A stretch of DNA of 22,533 nt from Betaproteobacteria bacterium (GTDB lineage: Bacteria > Pseudomonadota > Gammaproteobacteria > Burkholderiales > SG8-39): the NCBI GenBank assembly GCA_009693435.1, contig SHXF01000068.1, positions 1 to 22,533 of the forward strand, in the 5' to 3' direction. Below are positions 7,734-15,261 of this stretch, piece by piece. Every line of letters begins with the position of its first letter. Position 1 is the stretch's first letter. Made by a program: the position numbers and the translations under genes. The notes under the pieces are model-generated. The model was not told the DNA's origin, did no database searches, and worked only from the letters and a program-made list of their open reading frames with translations.

Positions 7734-8828
7734 TCATCCTGCCGCAGCCAGACGGTATGCGGCTTCCTTCAGAACCGTGGTCTTGATTTCGAAGGTGCTG
7801 TTGTATGCGTGCCGGGTGAGGTCGGCCGTGATGCGCCAAGGCAGGCCGCTGTAAAAATTCAGGCGCCGGAAATCGGTCGATTCGGGCGGATCGGTGAGCA
7901 CGCTGTGCGAGATGCCGCGCGGGATGATGGTCACTTCGCCGGGCTGGATGGGCACGTTTTCAAATTCCGACATGTCCAGCGCCTTGCCGCGGAACTGAAT
8001 GCGGATTTCCTCGCTCCTGAGCGCGCGGTGGAAGGCAAACTGTTCGCCGACGATGTTGTAGGTTTTGACTTCGAGGTTGGGGCCCTTGAAGATCGGGTTG
8101 GCGCCGCCCTTCTTGCCGACGACCTCGGTGAAGAAATCGAAGGCGCGCAGCTTGCGTATGCCGCTCACCTTGCCCTGGAATGTGGTGCTGGACGCGCCGA
8201 CCAGGTACGCGTAATCGCGATCCGCCACGGTCAGGTCGTCCGGCCGATCGTCCCAGCAGTGCATGATCTCTTGGACCTTGCCGCCGCGCTGCGGTGCTTC
8301 GCGGCCCGCCGGGACGGTCCAGTCGGGGCCGCCGACGCGCTTCACCTCGAACTCGGTGTGGCTGGTATAGCGGCTTTCGTCGTAAAGATCGGTGAATGGT
8401 TCGTGCGCATGCGCGAACCAGCGCAGGCTGTCGGCGCTGCCGGTGGAGCGGTGCGCGATGCCCTCGGGTATGAACATCAATTCGCCCGGGCGCATTTCGT
8501 AATCGCCGAACTCGGTCTCCAGCGTGGTCCGGCCGCAGTACTGGAAGTACACGACGTCCGCGTCCACGTGGCGGTGGAAATGTTCCTGCGCCCCCACGAC
8601 ACTCTCGACGCCGATGCGATGATCGTCGTTCTGCAGCAGCATGAGCGACTGGTTGGGCATCGCCAGCAGATCGAAGGCGCGAAAAAGCGGAATGAATCGG
8701 GTGCTCTTGGTCGAAGCCATGAGGTCGGCCTTGTTGCGGTCCGACCAGGCTTCCATCGGCGCACGGGGCGAAGTGTCCCATGTCGTCATGAACTCGCGGA
8801 TTTTTACGATGCGACCCTCGTCAGGCAT
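7734..8828 (-). CDS. Homogentisate 1,2-dioxygenase-like double-cupin protein
   Basis: This 364-residue bicupin resembles COG3508 (homogentisate dioxygenase-like). The C-terminal cupin has H267, E273 and H308, in the pattern FHRALRSE...IPRGISH. This matches the His-x5-Glu...His iron triad of homogentisate dioxygenase. The N-terminal cupin also has plausible ligands (H83, H85, H87, D91 and H126, in EHFHRHVDAD...IPEGIAH). Either domain, or both, could bind metal, and ring-cleaving or other oxygenase activity is possible. The ATG at 8828 follows a strong GAAGGAGGGG site. The gene heads the importer genes on the minus strand, so its substrate may be what that system takes up. True homogentisate dioxygenases are longer (about 430 residues), so a different substrate is likely. 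Confidence 0.8.
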   Translation of the reverse strand: MPDEGRIVKIREFMTTWDTSPRAPMEAWSDRNKADLMASTKSTRFIPLFRAFDLLAMPNQSLMLLQNDDHRIGVESVVGAQEHFHRHVDADVVYFQYCGRTTLETEFGDYEMRPGELMFIPEGIAHRSTGSADSLRWFAHAHEPFTDLYDESRYTSHTEFEVKRVGGPDWTVPAGREAPQRGGKVQEIMHCWDDRPDDLTVADRDYAYLVGASSTTFQGKVSGIRKLRAFDFFTEVVGKKGGANPIFKGPNLEVKTYNIVGEQFAFHRALRSEEIRIQFRGKALDMSEFENVPIQPGEVTIIPRGISHSVLTDPPESTDFRRLNFYSGLPWRITADLTRHAYNSTFEIKTTVLKEAAYRLAAAG

Positions 8829-8858
8829 GGCTACCCCTCCTTCGATTGAATGTCGACT

Positions 8859-8902
8859 GCGCTATGTTAAGCGCTGCTTGGTGCATCCGAAACACATTGT
8901 GT
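8859..8902 (-). promoter_or_regulatory. Paired palindromes upstream of the bicupin operon
   Basis: In the 196-bp gap before the bicupin gene stand GCGCT-atgtta-AGCGC (8859-8874) and ACACA-t-TGTGT (8892-8902). Their 3' neighbour is the bicupin start about 31 bp away. Two palindromes at promoter distance suggest regulator binding, but no convincing -35/-10 pair was found. The rest of the gap (8903-9024) shows nothing recognisable. Confidence 0.3.
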
Positions 8903-9024
8903 AGCGCCTGCGCGTCGAACGCAAGGCGCGGATCCGCTCGGTCCCGGGGGCCGACCGGACTTGATGGGAGACCACCTGCGGGCCTCGCGACAGGCAGGGA
9001 AATGCGCAGCCCGCGTGACGGCAG

Positions 9025-9459
9025 TCAGGCCGCCAGCCCGCTCGTCGCGTGGAAGTACGCGACTGCTGCCTCGGCGATGATCTGGTCCTGTTCCGCGGTG
9101 CCGGAACTGATGCCTATCCCGCCGACTATCTGCCCGTCCACGGTCACCGGCAGTCCGCCGCCGATGACGCTGAAGTGCCCGCCGTTGGTGATGTGTATGC
9201 CGAAGGTCGGTTGTCCGGGCACGCACAGCTGGTTGTAGACATGCGTGCCGCGGCGCGCGACCGCACCGGTAAAGGCCTTGTCGACCGCGATGGAGATGCT
9301 GCTGACCTTGCCCCCGTCCATACGGTCAAAGCGGATCAGGTGTCCGGATTCGTCGCACACCGCTATGCACTGGGGTACGCCGATTTCCTTCGATTTGATC
9401 ACCGCGCCTTCGATCAGGATTTGCGCTTCGGTTATGGAGAGGCGTTTGATGGTCAGCAT
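9025..9459 (-). CDS. GlcG/HbpS-like (DUF336) protein
   Basis: This 144-residue protein of the GlcG/HbpS/PduO-C-like family is recognised from VCDESGHLIRFDRMDGGKVSSISIAVDKAFTG in two adjoining motifs, then GGHFSVIGGGLPV and VGGIGISSGTAEQD. Members bind haem or small ligands and often sit beside catabolic enzymes, but their exact role is usually unknown. The ATG at 9459 is preceded by AAAGGAT. The start lies 2 bp after the stop of the DapA-family gene, so the two are almost certainly translated from one message. No signal peptide is visible, so a cytoplasmic location is expected. Confidence 0.88.
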   Translation of the reverse strand: MLTIKRLSITEAQILIEGAVIKSKEIGVPQCIAVCDESGHLIRFDRMDGGKVSSISIAVDKAFTGAVARRGTHVYNQLCVPGQPTFGIHITNGGHFSVIGGGLPVTVDGQIVGGIGISSGTAEQDQIIAEAAVAYFHATSGLAA

Positions 9460-9461
9460 GG

Positions 9462-10361
9462 TCAAGCTATCCTTTTTGAAAGTACCGTGGTCTTGAGATG
9501 GTCGCGCAGCGCCTGGATCTCGTCCTTGTCGAGCGAGGCATAGGGCGGATACATGCCGCCGAGCGGTATGCCGATGAGATCCATCGCCGCTTTCATCGTC
9601 GCTGTCAGGCCGCGATGCATCCACCTGGCGGGAAAGAGGGCGAACTGCTGCTGTACTTCCATGGCGCGCGCGTAGTCGCCGGCGACGAAGGCGTCGATGA
9701 TGTGGCGCGCGATCTCCGAGCCGGGCGGCGGCATGGTGGCGCCGGAGCCGCCCAGCATGAGGGTGGCGAGCAGCATCTGCACCGTGGTGAAGTAGCGCGC
9801 GTGGCCGGCGCGATCGATCTCGAATATCAGTCGGCCCACGCGGTTCAGGTCGCGCGAGCTTTCCTTGATGTATTTCACCTGATCTATTTTCGATATGGCT
9901 ATGGTCGCCGGCACCGACACATCGGCGCCGGGCCCGGCGTTGAGGTAGAGCGTGATCGGCAGGCGCACTTCCTTCGATACTGCTTCGAAATAGGCCACCA
10001 GATCGCGGTCGTTCGGCGGCCCGCCGAAGGGACGCAGCGGCGCGAGGATCTGCACGATGGCCGCGCCCAGCGACTCGGCATATTCGGCGAGGGCGATCGT
10101 CGTCCTGATCGAGGCGTGGGAGCAACCCACCATCACCGGACAGCGGCCGCGCACCAGTTCCACGGTGCTGCGGATCAGCGCCTTGCGCTCCTCCAGGCTG
10201 AGGTAGGTGTATTCCTGCGCTTCCACGCCGGCCGCCACCACCATGGTCGCCCTGCAATCGTCCACTATGTAATCGATCTCGCGCGCCAGGGCTTTTTCGT
10301 CCACCTTGAGATCGCCGGTGAAAGGTGTCAGGGGTGCGACCACCAGATCGGGTGCTGTCAT
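9462..10361 (-). CDS. DapA-family (dihydrodipicolinate synthase/N-acetylneuraminate lyase) aldolase
   Basis: This 299-residue TIM-barrel class I aldolase-like enzyme would act on a 2-oxo acid through a Schiff base. The likely Schiff-base lysine is K166 in KYIKESSRD. The conserved tyrosine is probably Y139 in TLYLNAGPG. The GTTGES loop that binds pyruvate carboxylate in DapA reads GVEAQE (45-50) here, so both threonines are missing and the substrate is unlikely to be that of DapA. Family members in aromatic catabolism include hydratase-aldolases such as NahE, which is one possible role. The gene starts at the ATG at 10361 after GCAGGAGAC, and is tightly linked to the downstream GlcG-like gene. 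Confidence 0.88.
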   Translation of the reverse strand: MTAPDLVVAPLTPFTGDLKVDEKALAREIDYIVDDCRATMVVAAGVEAQEYTYLSLEERKALIRSTVELVRGRCPVMVGCSHASIRTTIALAEYAESLGAAIVQILAPLRPFGGPPNDRDLVAYFEAVSKEVRLPITLYLNAGPGADVSVPATIAISKIDQVKYIKESSRDLNRVGRLIFEIDRAGHARYFTTVQMLLATLMLGGSGATMPPPGSEIARHIIDAFVAGDYARAMEVQQQFALFPARWMHRGLTATMKAAMDLIGIPLGGMYPPYASLDKDEIQALRDHLKTTVLSKRIA

Positions 10362-10451
10362 GCGTGTGTCTCCTGCTGTCAGTTAGAGGTGCCGTTGCGG
10401 CTTCTCAGTGCCGTCGTTCGCGTCAATACGACCGGTTTTCAACTCCCGAAA

Positions 10452-11486
10452 TCAGCGCAATGCCGGCATCACCCGCGCCGCCAGCAATTCCATCGTCTTC
10501 ATCGTTTTCCAATGCGCGATGCCCCCGAAATTGGCGATCACGCACAGCTCGCCGATGCCCGGCACCGCCTTGATGCGCGCGATCTGTTCGGTCACCTGTT
10601 CCGGCGTGCCGACAAAGGCAATCTCGCGATCGATGATTTCGTCGACGCTCATGCGCGCGAGGCGCTCCAGCATGCCGGTGGCGTAGAAGCCGTAGCCTTT
10701 TTTCTCCAGTTCATCCTTGTCGGGCAGCGAGGCCACCGGACTCGCGTTGTAGGCCAGAAAATTCCGCAGCGCCTCGCCCGCCTCGCGCCGCGCCTGCGCC
10801 GGATCATCGTCCATGTAGACGGCGCGCAGGTAGACGATGTCGGGCTGGTGGCCGTGCGCCGTGCAATCGCGGGTGTAGGTGGCAAGCCGCTCGGCGACTT
10901 CCGCGTGCGGATACACCGGCGGCACCAGCACCCCCCAGCCGCGCTCGGCGGTGCGCGGATCGCCGATCTTCATGTAGAACCTGGGATGGGGTTTCTGCAA
11001 TGGCTTGGGGACCACGATCTGGTTGCGGTAGGAGTGGAAGCGGCCTTCGAAATTGACGGCGTGCTCGGACCACGCCAGTTGCAGCACCTGCAGCGCTTCC
11101 TCGAAGCGCTCGCGGGATTCCTCCATCGGCACGCCGGCCGAAATGAAATTCCACGGGTGCCCGCGGCCCAGGCCGCATTCGAGGCGTCCTCCGGTGAGGA
11201 TGTCGGCCGCCGCGATCTGGCCGGCGAGCTGCAGCGGGTGGTGCAGCGCCAGGGTATGCAACGCGGTGCGGAAGCGGATGCGCCTGGTGCGCTGGGCCAT
11301 CGCGGTGAAGAAGGCAAGCGGATTCGCCGAGATCGAGAACTGCTCCTGGCAGTGGTGCTCGACCATCGACACCACGTCGAAGCCGAGCGTATCGCCCGCT
11401 TCGATCTGCTGCATCGCCTCCCGGTACACCTGCGCGTGATCCTTGCCGGGCGGACACTGAAGTTCGAAATACAAGCCGAAGCGCAT
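10452..11486 (-). CDS. LLM-class (luciferase-like) flavin-dependent oxidoreductase
   Basis: This 344-residue TIM-barrel protein is of the bacterial luciferase/SsuD superfamily. Recognisable segments are MRFGLYFELQCPPG at the start, FDVVSMVEHHCQEQFS, RIRFRTALHTLALHHPLQLA, LTGGRLECGLGRGHP and EALQVLQLAW. Such enzymes use reduced flavin from a separate reductase to oxygenate a substrate or break a C-S or C-N bond. No flavin reductase gene is in the window. It lies 90 bp upstream of the DapA-family gene on the same strand and is separated from the orphan binding protein by the 42-bp repeat cluster. The substrate is not predictable. Confidence 0.9.
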   Translation of the reverse strand: MRFGLYFELQCPPGKDHAQVYREAMQQIEAGDTLGFDVVSMVEHHCQEQFSISANPLAFFTAMAQRTRRIRFRTALHTLALHHPLQLAGQIAAADILTGGRLECGLGRGHPWNFISAGVPMEESRERFEEALQVLQLAWSEHAVNFEGRFHSYRNQIVVPKPLQKPHPRFYMKIGDPRTAERGWGVLVPPVYPHAEVAERLATYTRDCTAHGHQPDIVYLRAVYMDDDPAQARREAGEALRNFLAYNASPVASLPDKDELEKKGYGFYATGMLERLARMSVDEIIDREIAFVGTPEQVTEQIARIKAVPGIGELCVIANFGGIAHWKTMKTMELLAARVMPALR

Positions 11487-11514
11487 GGCGTCTATAGGGC
11501 CTTCATAGGCATAC

Positions 11515-11640
11515 CGTTCGCCCAGAGCCTGTCGAAGGGTGCGAGCACCACCCTGTCGTTCGCTCTGAGCCTGTCGAAGGTCGCGAGCACCACCCTGTCG
11601 TTCGCCCTGAGCCTGTCGAAGGGCGCCCGCGCATCGGCAA
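11515..11640. repeat. Tandem 42-bp dispersed repeat (FALSLSKG type), three copies, the third partial
   Basis: Unit 1 (11515-11556), unit 2 (11557-11598) and partial unit 3 (11599 to about 11624) share the core cgttcgccctgagcctgtcg, followed by aagg. Units 1 and 2 also share gagcaccaccctgt. The core has inverted ends (CGCCCT...AGGGCG in unit 3), so it can fold into a hairpin. The same core is familiar as a scattered repeat in many proteobacterial genomes, where its translation gives FALSLSKG; that recognition is from memory and not a search. It fills the gap between the LLM gene and the binding-protein gene, and may affect mRNA stability or termination. Confidence 0.9.
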
Positions 11641-11654
11641 GCGCACTATGTCCG

Positions 11655-12602
11655 CTACTGCAGCACCCGTCCGGCCAGATCGATCGGCTTCTTCAGCAGC
11701 CCGTACTTGACCATCAGTTCCGAGGTCTTCTGCACTTCGGCGGTGTTCACCTTCTCGCCGAATCGCGGCAGCATTACCGCATCCTTGAGCGCTGCATTGA
11801 GGCCGGTGTACTCGACGTTGATCTGGCGCGTCTCGGCCTGATTGGCGTTGGCGAACTGCGAACCCTTGATGACGGCGCGTGCGAATTTGGCGGCGGTCTG
11901 CGGATTCTTTTTCACCCAGGCGGTGAGCGCGAGGTACTGCGTGATGTCGGCGTTCGGCTGCACTTCCACGTAGCTGTATCCGATGGCTTCGGTCTTGCCG
12001 CTGTTCAGCAGGATGGTGCGGAAGGGCTCGACCTGGCCGATGGCATCGATCTGCTTGTTGAGCAGCGGGTCGTTCATCTGCGGGAAGGGCACCTCGACGA
12101 AGCGCACCTTGGTCCGATCCACACCGTGCTTGTCGAGCAGGGCCACCATGTACAGCCAGGCGGTGCTGTTGATGACGTTGATCGCGATGCGCTTGCCTTC
12201 CAGTTCCTTCGGGCTCTTGTAGGCGCCCGTGAGCGTCATCAGCGCCGTGGTCGAGTCGGGCGGGCTGCTGCGCACCACCGCGGACGGGGCGAGGAGGGTG
12301 GCGTCCAGGCCCTGCTCGATCGCCTGCAGGGTGGAAACCGTATTGGAGAGGATGATGTCCACCTTGCCCGACTGCAGCACCGGAATCATCAGCGCGGAGC
12401 CGGCCATCTTGCTCACTTCGATCTCCAGGCCTTCTTCCTTGAAGTAGCCCTTCTTGTCGGCGATCACCGCGCCCAGCGATTCGGAGAAGGGCAGCAGGAT
12501 GACCTTGAGCTTTTCCTGCGCGCCGGCGGGCGCGGCCAGCGGGCCGGCGAGGATGAGACCGAGGACGGCAGTTACGAGCGAAAGTGCGGAGCGGTTGTTC
12601 AT
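11655..12602 (-). CDS. Orphan ABC transporter substrate-binding protein, NMT1/SsuA-like
   Basis: This 315-residue periplasmic binding protein has a clear signal peptide (hydrophobic segment about residues 8-24, ending in an APAGA-like cleavage site). The mature protein begins with EKLKVILLPF, then ADKKGYFKEEGLEIEVSKM and VLQSGKVDIILSNTVSTLQAI, which are NMT1-type features. No permease or ATPase directly follows it. It may share the ABC importer encoded at 3703-6665 or use a distant one. The ATG at 12602 is preceded by AGAGGGAA. It is the first gene of the long minus-strand block after the second Rieske gene. Confidence 0.9.
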   Translation of the reverse strand: MNNRSALSLVTAVLGLILAGPLAAPAGAQEKLKVILLPFSESLGAVIADKKGYFKEEGLEIEVSKMAGSALMIPVLQSGKVDIILSNTVSTLQAIEQGLDATLLAPSAVVRSSPPDSTTALMTLTGAYKSPKELEGKRIAINVINSTAWLYMVALLDKHGVDRTKVRFVEVPFPQMNDPLLNKQIDAIGQVEPFRTILLNSGKTEAIGYSYVEVQPNADITQYLALTAWVKKNPQTAAKFARAVIKGSQFANANQAETRQINVEYTGLNAALKDAVMLPRFGEKVNTAEVQKTSELMVKYGLLKKPIDLAGRVLQ

Positions 12603-12810
12603 GGATTCCCTCTTCTGGGTTGGTGCAACGCTGCGGGGGAATTTACCAGAAACGGGAGGTGGGTGCGGTGGGGTGCGCGTTGCATGTCAAGGCCGTGCAA
12701 CGGAACCGGCAAGGGTGTCGGCGTTGCAAGGCGGCGCATCTCGAGCACCGTATGGCACGCATGATCAACGTTGTGCGCCCGACCGCGGGCAAGCGGCGCA
12801 GCGAACCTGA

Positions 12811-12832
12811 TGGTTAGCGCGTGGTTAGCGCG
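12811..12832. repeat. 11-bp direct duplication across a stop codon, within a 222-bp intergenic gap
   Basis: tggttagcgcg occurs twice in tandem (12811-12821 and 12822-12832). The right copy contains the TAA stop of the Rieske gene and the left copy supplies a second TAA on the minus strand 11 bp further on. The rest of the gap (12603-12810) shows no gene, and no clear promoter or terminator was found in it. Confidence 0.6.
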
Positions 12833-13979
12833 CGCCCGGTCCGTACAGCCGGTCGAGGTAGTCATTCAGAACGTGATGAATGCCGGATTCGAGTGTGCTG
12901 AGTCTGCCCGGCACATAGTTCTTCGATTGCATCGCGTTCTGAAGCGAAGTCAGCATCATGGAATCCTCGCCCAGGAACAACTGGGTGTAGTCGTCGTAGA
13001 CGCGGGAGCGTTCGGCAAAATCGGGAAGATCGAAAAATTCCTTGGGAAAGAGACTGTAGATGACCGCGTGAGACGTGGTTTCGGTATCGGGCCAGACGAT
13101 GAAAATTTGCACGTTGTCCATGCGCGCGACGATCTGGATATTCGGCGCAAGGTGGCACGATGTCGCAAAATTGTCGGGGTGATGCTCAAGCGCAGACATT
13201 TTCCGGAAGAGTGTTTCGCCGTCCGGTGTCTTGGGTTTGCCTTCGTAGACGGTGCATGTTCCGCCGTTTTTGCGGAGGTGAAAAGGGAATCTATCCGGGC
13301 GTCCGCGATGCTTGCCGAAGGTTTTGTAATGCAATGTCTGTGAGTGATAGACATCCATCACGTTCTCTACCACGAACTTCCAGTTCGCCTTCGCCGCGAA
13401 ATGAACCTTGCTGGCGATGCGGCAGTTTTCCATGCGCAACACGCCCGTGTCCCGGGCAAAATCTTCCAGATGCTCGGCAAGGGGGGCGGCGCTATCGTCC
13501 AGATTCACGAACAGCCAACCCGCCCACTCGCCGATACGAATCGGCTTCAGTTGGCCGCTCCCCGGATCGAAATGCACAGACTCCTTCATGAATCCGGCGG
13601 CGGTGAGCCTGCCGTCGAGATCGTAGGTCCAGGCATGGTAGGGGCAGCTGAACGTTGTGGTGTTGCCGCAATCCTGGGCGAGTTCCACGCCGCGGTGCAG
13701 GCACACATTCGCAAAGCACCGGACTTCGCCCTGCGCGTTTCTGGTCACGATGATCGGCTCATTCAGCAGTCGAATCGCCATGTAATCGCCGGGATTGGCA
13801 ATTTCCTCGCTTCGCCCGACGCAGCACCACTCCCGGGTGAAAATCCGCTCCTTCTCGAGCGCGAATATTTCGCTTGAATGATAAATCGCTCCGGGCACAT
13901 GCGAGGCCTCGGGCAAGGCGTGCCTGATCCCTGCAAATTCCGGCAGGGACGAGGCCTGAATGGTGGTGGTGACGGCCAC
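12825..13979 (-). CDS. Rieske [2Fe-2S] aromatic oxygenase alpha subunit (second copy)
   Basis: This 384-residue Rieske non-haem iron oxygenase has Rieske ligands C93-L-H95 and C112-PY-H115 (CLHR...CPYHAW). The mononuclear iron site includes D209, H212 and H217 in ENVMDVYHSQTLH, and a carboxylate is likely in LGEDSMM near residue 335. The start is assigned to the GTG at 13979 because AGGAG stands 6 bases upstream. An in-frame ATG at 14015 would add 12 residues but has no ribosome binding site. It lacks an adjacent beta subunit and looks like an alpha-only (alpha3) oxygenase. No reductase gene is nearby. A good promoter lies at 14043-14071. Confidence 0.9.
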   Translation of the reverse strand: MAVTTTIQASSLPEFAGIRHALPEASHVPGAIYHSSEIFALEKERIFTREWCCVGRSEEIANPGDYMAIRLLNEPIIVTRNAQGEVRCFANVCLHRGVELAQDCGNTTTFSCPYHAWTYDLDGRLTAAGFMKESVHFDPGSGQLKPIRIGEWAGWLFVNLDDSAAPLAEHLEDFARDTGVLRMENCRIASKVHFAAKANWKFVVENVMDVYHSQTLHYKTFGKHRGRPDRFPFHLRKNGGTCTVYEGKPKTPDGETLFRKMSALEHHPDNFATSCHLAPNIQIVARMDNVQIFIVWPDTETTSHAVIYSLFPKEFFDLPDFAERSRVYDDYTQLFLGEDSMMLTSLQNAMQSKNYVPGRLSTLESGIHHVLNDYLDRLYGPGAR

Positions 13980-14042
13980 TTCTGTCTCCTGGATTGGGCG
14001 CTGTGCAGACATCATAGAGGCTTGCCTGACAATCGCCGAAGC

Positions 14043-14071
14043 ATATTAGCTTGACGAAATAGCGCGTGCAA
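14043..14071 (-). promoter_or_regulatory. Sigma-70-type promoter for the second Rieske oxygenase gene
   Basis: On the minus strand TTGCAC (14071-14066) is followed by exactly 17 bases and then TAATAT (14048-14043). This would give a leader of roughly 57 nt before the GTG start at 13979. Both hexamers match the consensus at 5 of 6 positions. Confidence 0.6.
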
Positions 14072-14140
14072 TGCGACAGTTTCAACGTCAGTGCGGTGGC
14101 GATGCGTGTGTCAGGGCGTTGTGGCCATCGGCTTGCGCCA

Positions 14141-14153
14141 GGTGCCTGGCACC
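14141..14153. promoter_or_regulatory. 13-bp palindrome in the divergent promoter region
   Basis: GGTGCC-t-GGCACC is a perfect inverted repeat located between the two divergent promoters (14043-14071 minus and 14191-14219 plus). It could bind a shared regulator. Similar GGTGCC/GGCACC hairpins also occur as scattered elements in betaproteobacteria, so it may be unrelated to regulation. Confidence 0.4.
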
Positions 14154-14190
14154 CGATCCCCACACGGCTCGCAGGTGTCGCTGGAAGTTG

Positions 14191-14219
14191 TTGACCAGCT
14201 ATTTTCGAGCGCGTACCAT
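14191..14219 (+). promoter_or_regulatory. Sigma-70-type promoter for the Pht5-like gene
   Basis: TTGACC (14191-14196), a 17-base spacer and TACCAT (14214-14219) form a plausible promoter 49 bp before the ATG at 14268. The -35 matches the consensus at 5 of 6 positions and the -10 at 4 of 6. Confidence 0.55.
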
Positions 14220-14267
14220 TTTTTCGCTTTCGGTCCTGCGTTGTCCCGCCCCCAGAAAAGGAAAAAA

Positions 14268-15260
14268 ATGTCCCGCTGCGCCCTTACCCTTGCATGCGCG
14301 CCGTACGATCGCACCCTGCCGCTGTTCGACGGCCGGGTGCGGGCGGAGGGCATCGACCTCAATGTGATTCTGCTGCGTTACGAGGATACGTTCTGGCGCA
14401 TGCTGCGCCACCAGGAGTTCGACGTATCGGAGATGTCGCTTTCCTCCTACCTGATCTCCAAGGAGCGCGGCCCCGACCTGATCGCGATCCCGGTGTTTCT
14501 GTCGCGGGTGTTTCGCCATTCGAGCATCTATGTCAACGCCAATTCCGGCATCGAGGCGCCGGCCGACCTCGTGGGCAGGCGCGCCGGCGTCCCCGAGTAC
14601 CAGATGACCGCGGCCCTCTGGATCCGCGGCATCCTGCAGCACGAGTATGGCGTCCCGCCCGAGAAGGTGCAGTGGTTCAATGGCGGGTTGGACGAGCCGG
14701 GACGTGTTGAAAAGCTTGCGCTCAGCCTTCCGCCCGCAGTGTCGCTCCAGTCGATCCCGGCAGATCGCACGCTGAACGACATGCTGGTGAAAGGCGAGCT
14801 TGATGCGCTCACGACCGCGCGCCCGCCTTCCTCCTTCGTGCGTGGCAATCCGGCGGTGCGCCGCCTGTTCAAGGACTCCAAGGCGGAGGAGATTGCCTAC
14901 TGGAAAAAGACCGGCATTTATCCGCCGATGCACTGTGTCGCGATCCGCCGGGATGTCTATGAAAAGGATCGCTGGATCGCGCAGAGCCTGTACAAGGCAT
15001 TCAATGCCGCGCGTGCGCTGTGCACGCTCGCCGACATGTGGGATGGACACCTGCGCTACGCGCTGCCCTTCCTGCACCACGCAGCCGAAGAATCGACGCA
15101 GGTCTTCGGCAGCGCCGATCCGTGGCGCTACGGCCTGGAGGAAAACCGGCACACGATCGAGACACTGGTTCAGTATTCGCACGAGCAGGGGCTGATCCCG
15201 CGGCGCTACGCGATGGACGAGCTGTTCGCCAAGGAAGCGCTCGATGCTTCGAGGAACTGA
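14268..15260 (+). CDS. 4,5-dihydroxyphthalate decarboxylase-like / PBP-fold protein
   Basis: This 330-residue protein opens with LACAPYDRTLPLFDGRV and EGIDLNVILL, followed by FRHSSIYVN, FDVSEMSLSSYLISK and DLVGRRAGVPEYQMTAALWIRGIL. This pattern is shared by Pht5-type 4,5-dihydroxyphthalate decarboxylases and by related ABC-type binding-fold proteins. No signal peptide is present, so a cytoplasmic enzyme is more likely than a transport protein. If it is a decarboxylase, it would remove CO2 from a dihydroxylated aromatic dicarboxylate. The start is the ATG at 14268 after AAAAGGAAAAAA. It is directly followed by a Bug-protein gene whose ribosome binding site lies within its last codons. Many family members are annotated only by homology, so the reaction is unproven. 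Confidence 0.8.
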   Translation: MSRCALTLACAPYDRTLPLFDGRVRAEGIDLNVILLRYEDTFWRMLRHQEFDVSEMSLSSYLISKERGPDLIAIPVFLSRVFRHSSIYVNANSGIEAPADLVGRRAGVPEYQMTAALWIRGILQHEYGVPPEKVQWFNGGLDEPGRVEKLALSLPPAVSLQSIPADRTLNDMLVKGELDALTTARPPSSFVRGNPAVRRLFKDSKAEEIAYWKKTGIYPPMHCVAIRRDVYEKDRWIAQSLYKAFNAARALCTLADMWDGHLRYALPFLHHAAEESTQVFGSADPWRYGLEENRHTIETLVQYSHEQGLIPRRYAMDELFAKEALDASRN

Positions 15261-15261
15261 G

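Noticed and set aside
11515..11640. Possible CRISPR array from the 42-bp repeats
   Set aside because: The copies are directly adjacent with no unique spacers, and the core is a known type of dispersed repeat.
9498..12764. 1088-residue plus-strand open frame
   Set aside because: It runs antisense to four well-supported genes. Its composition is Arg/His-rich, as expected of a shadow frame in high-GC DNA, and it includes the translated FALSLSKG repeat.
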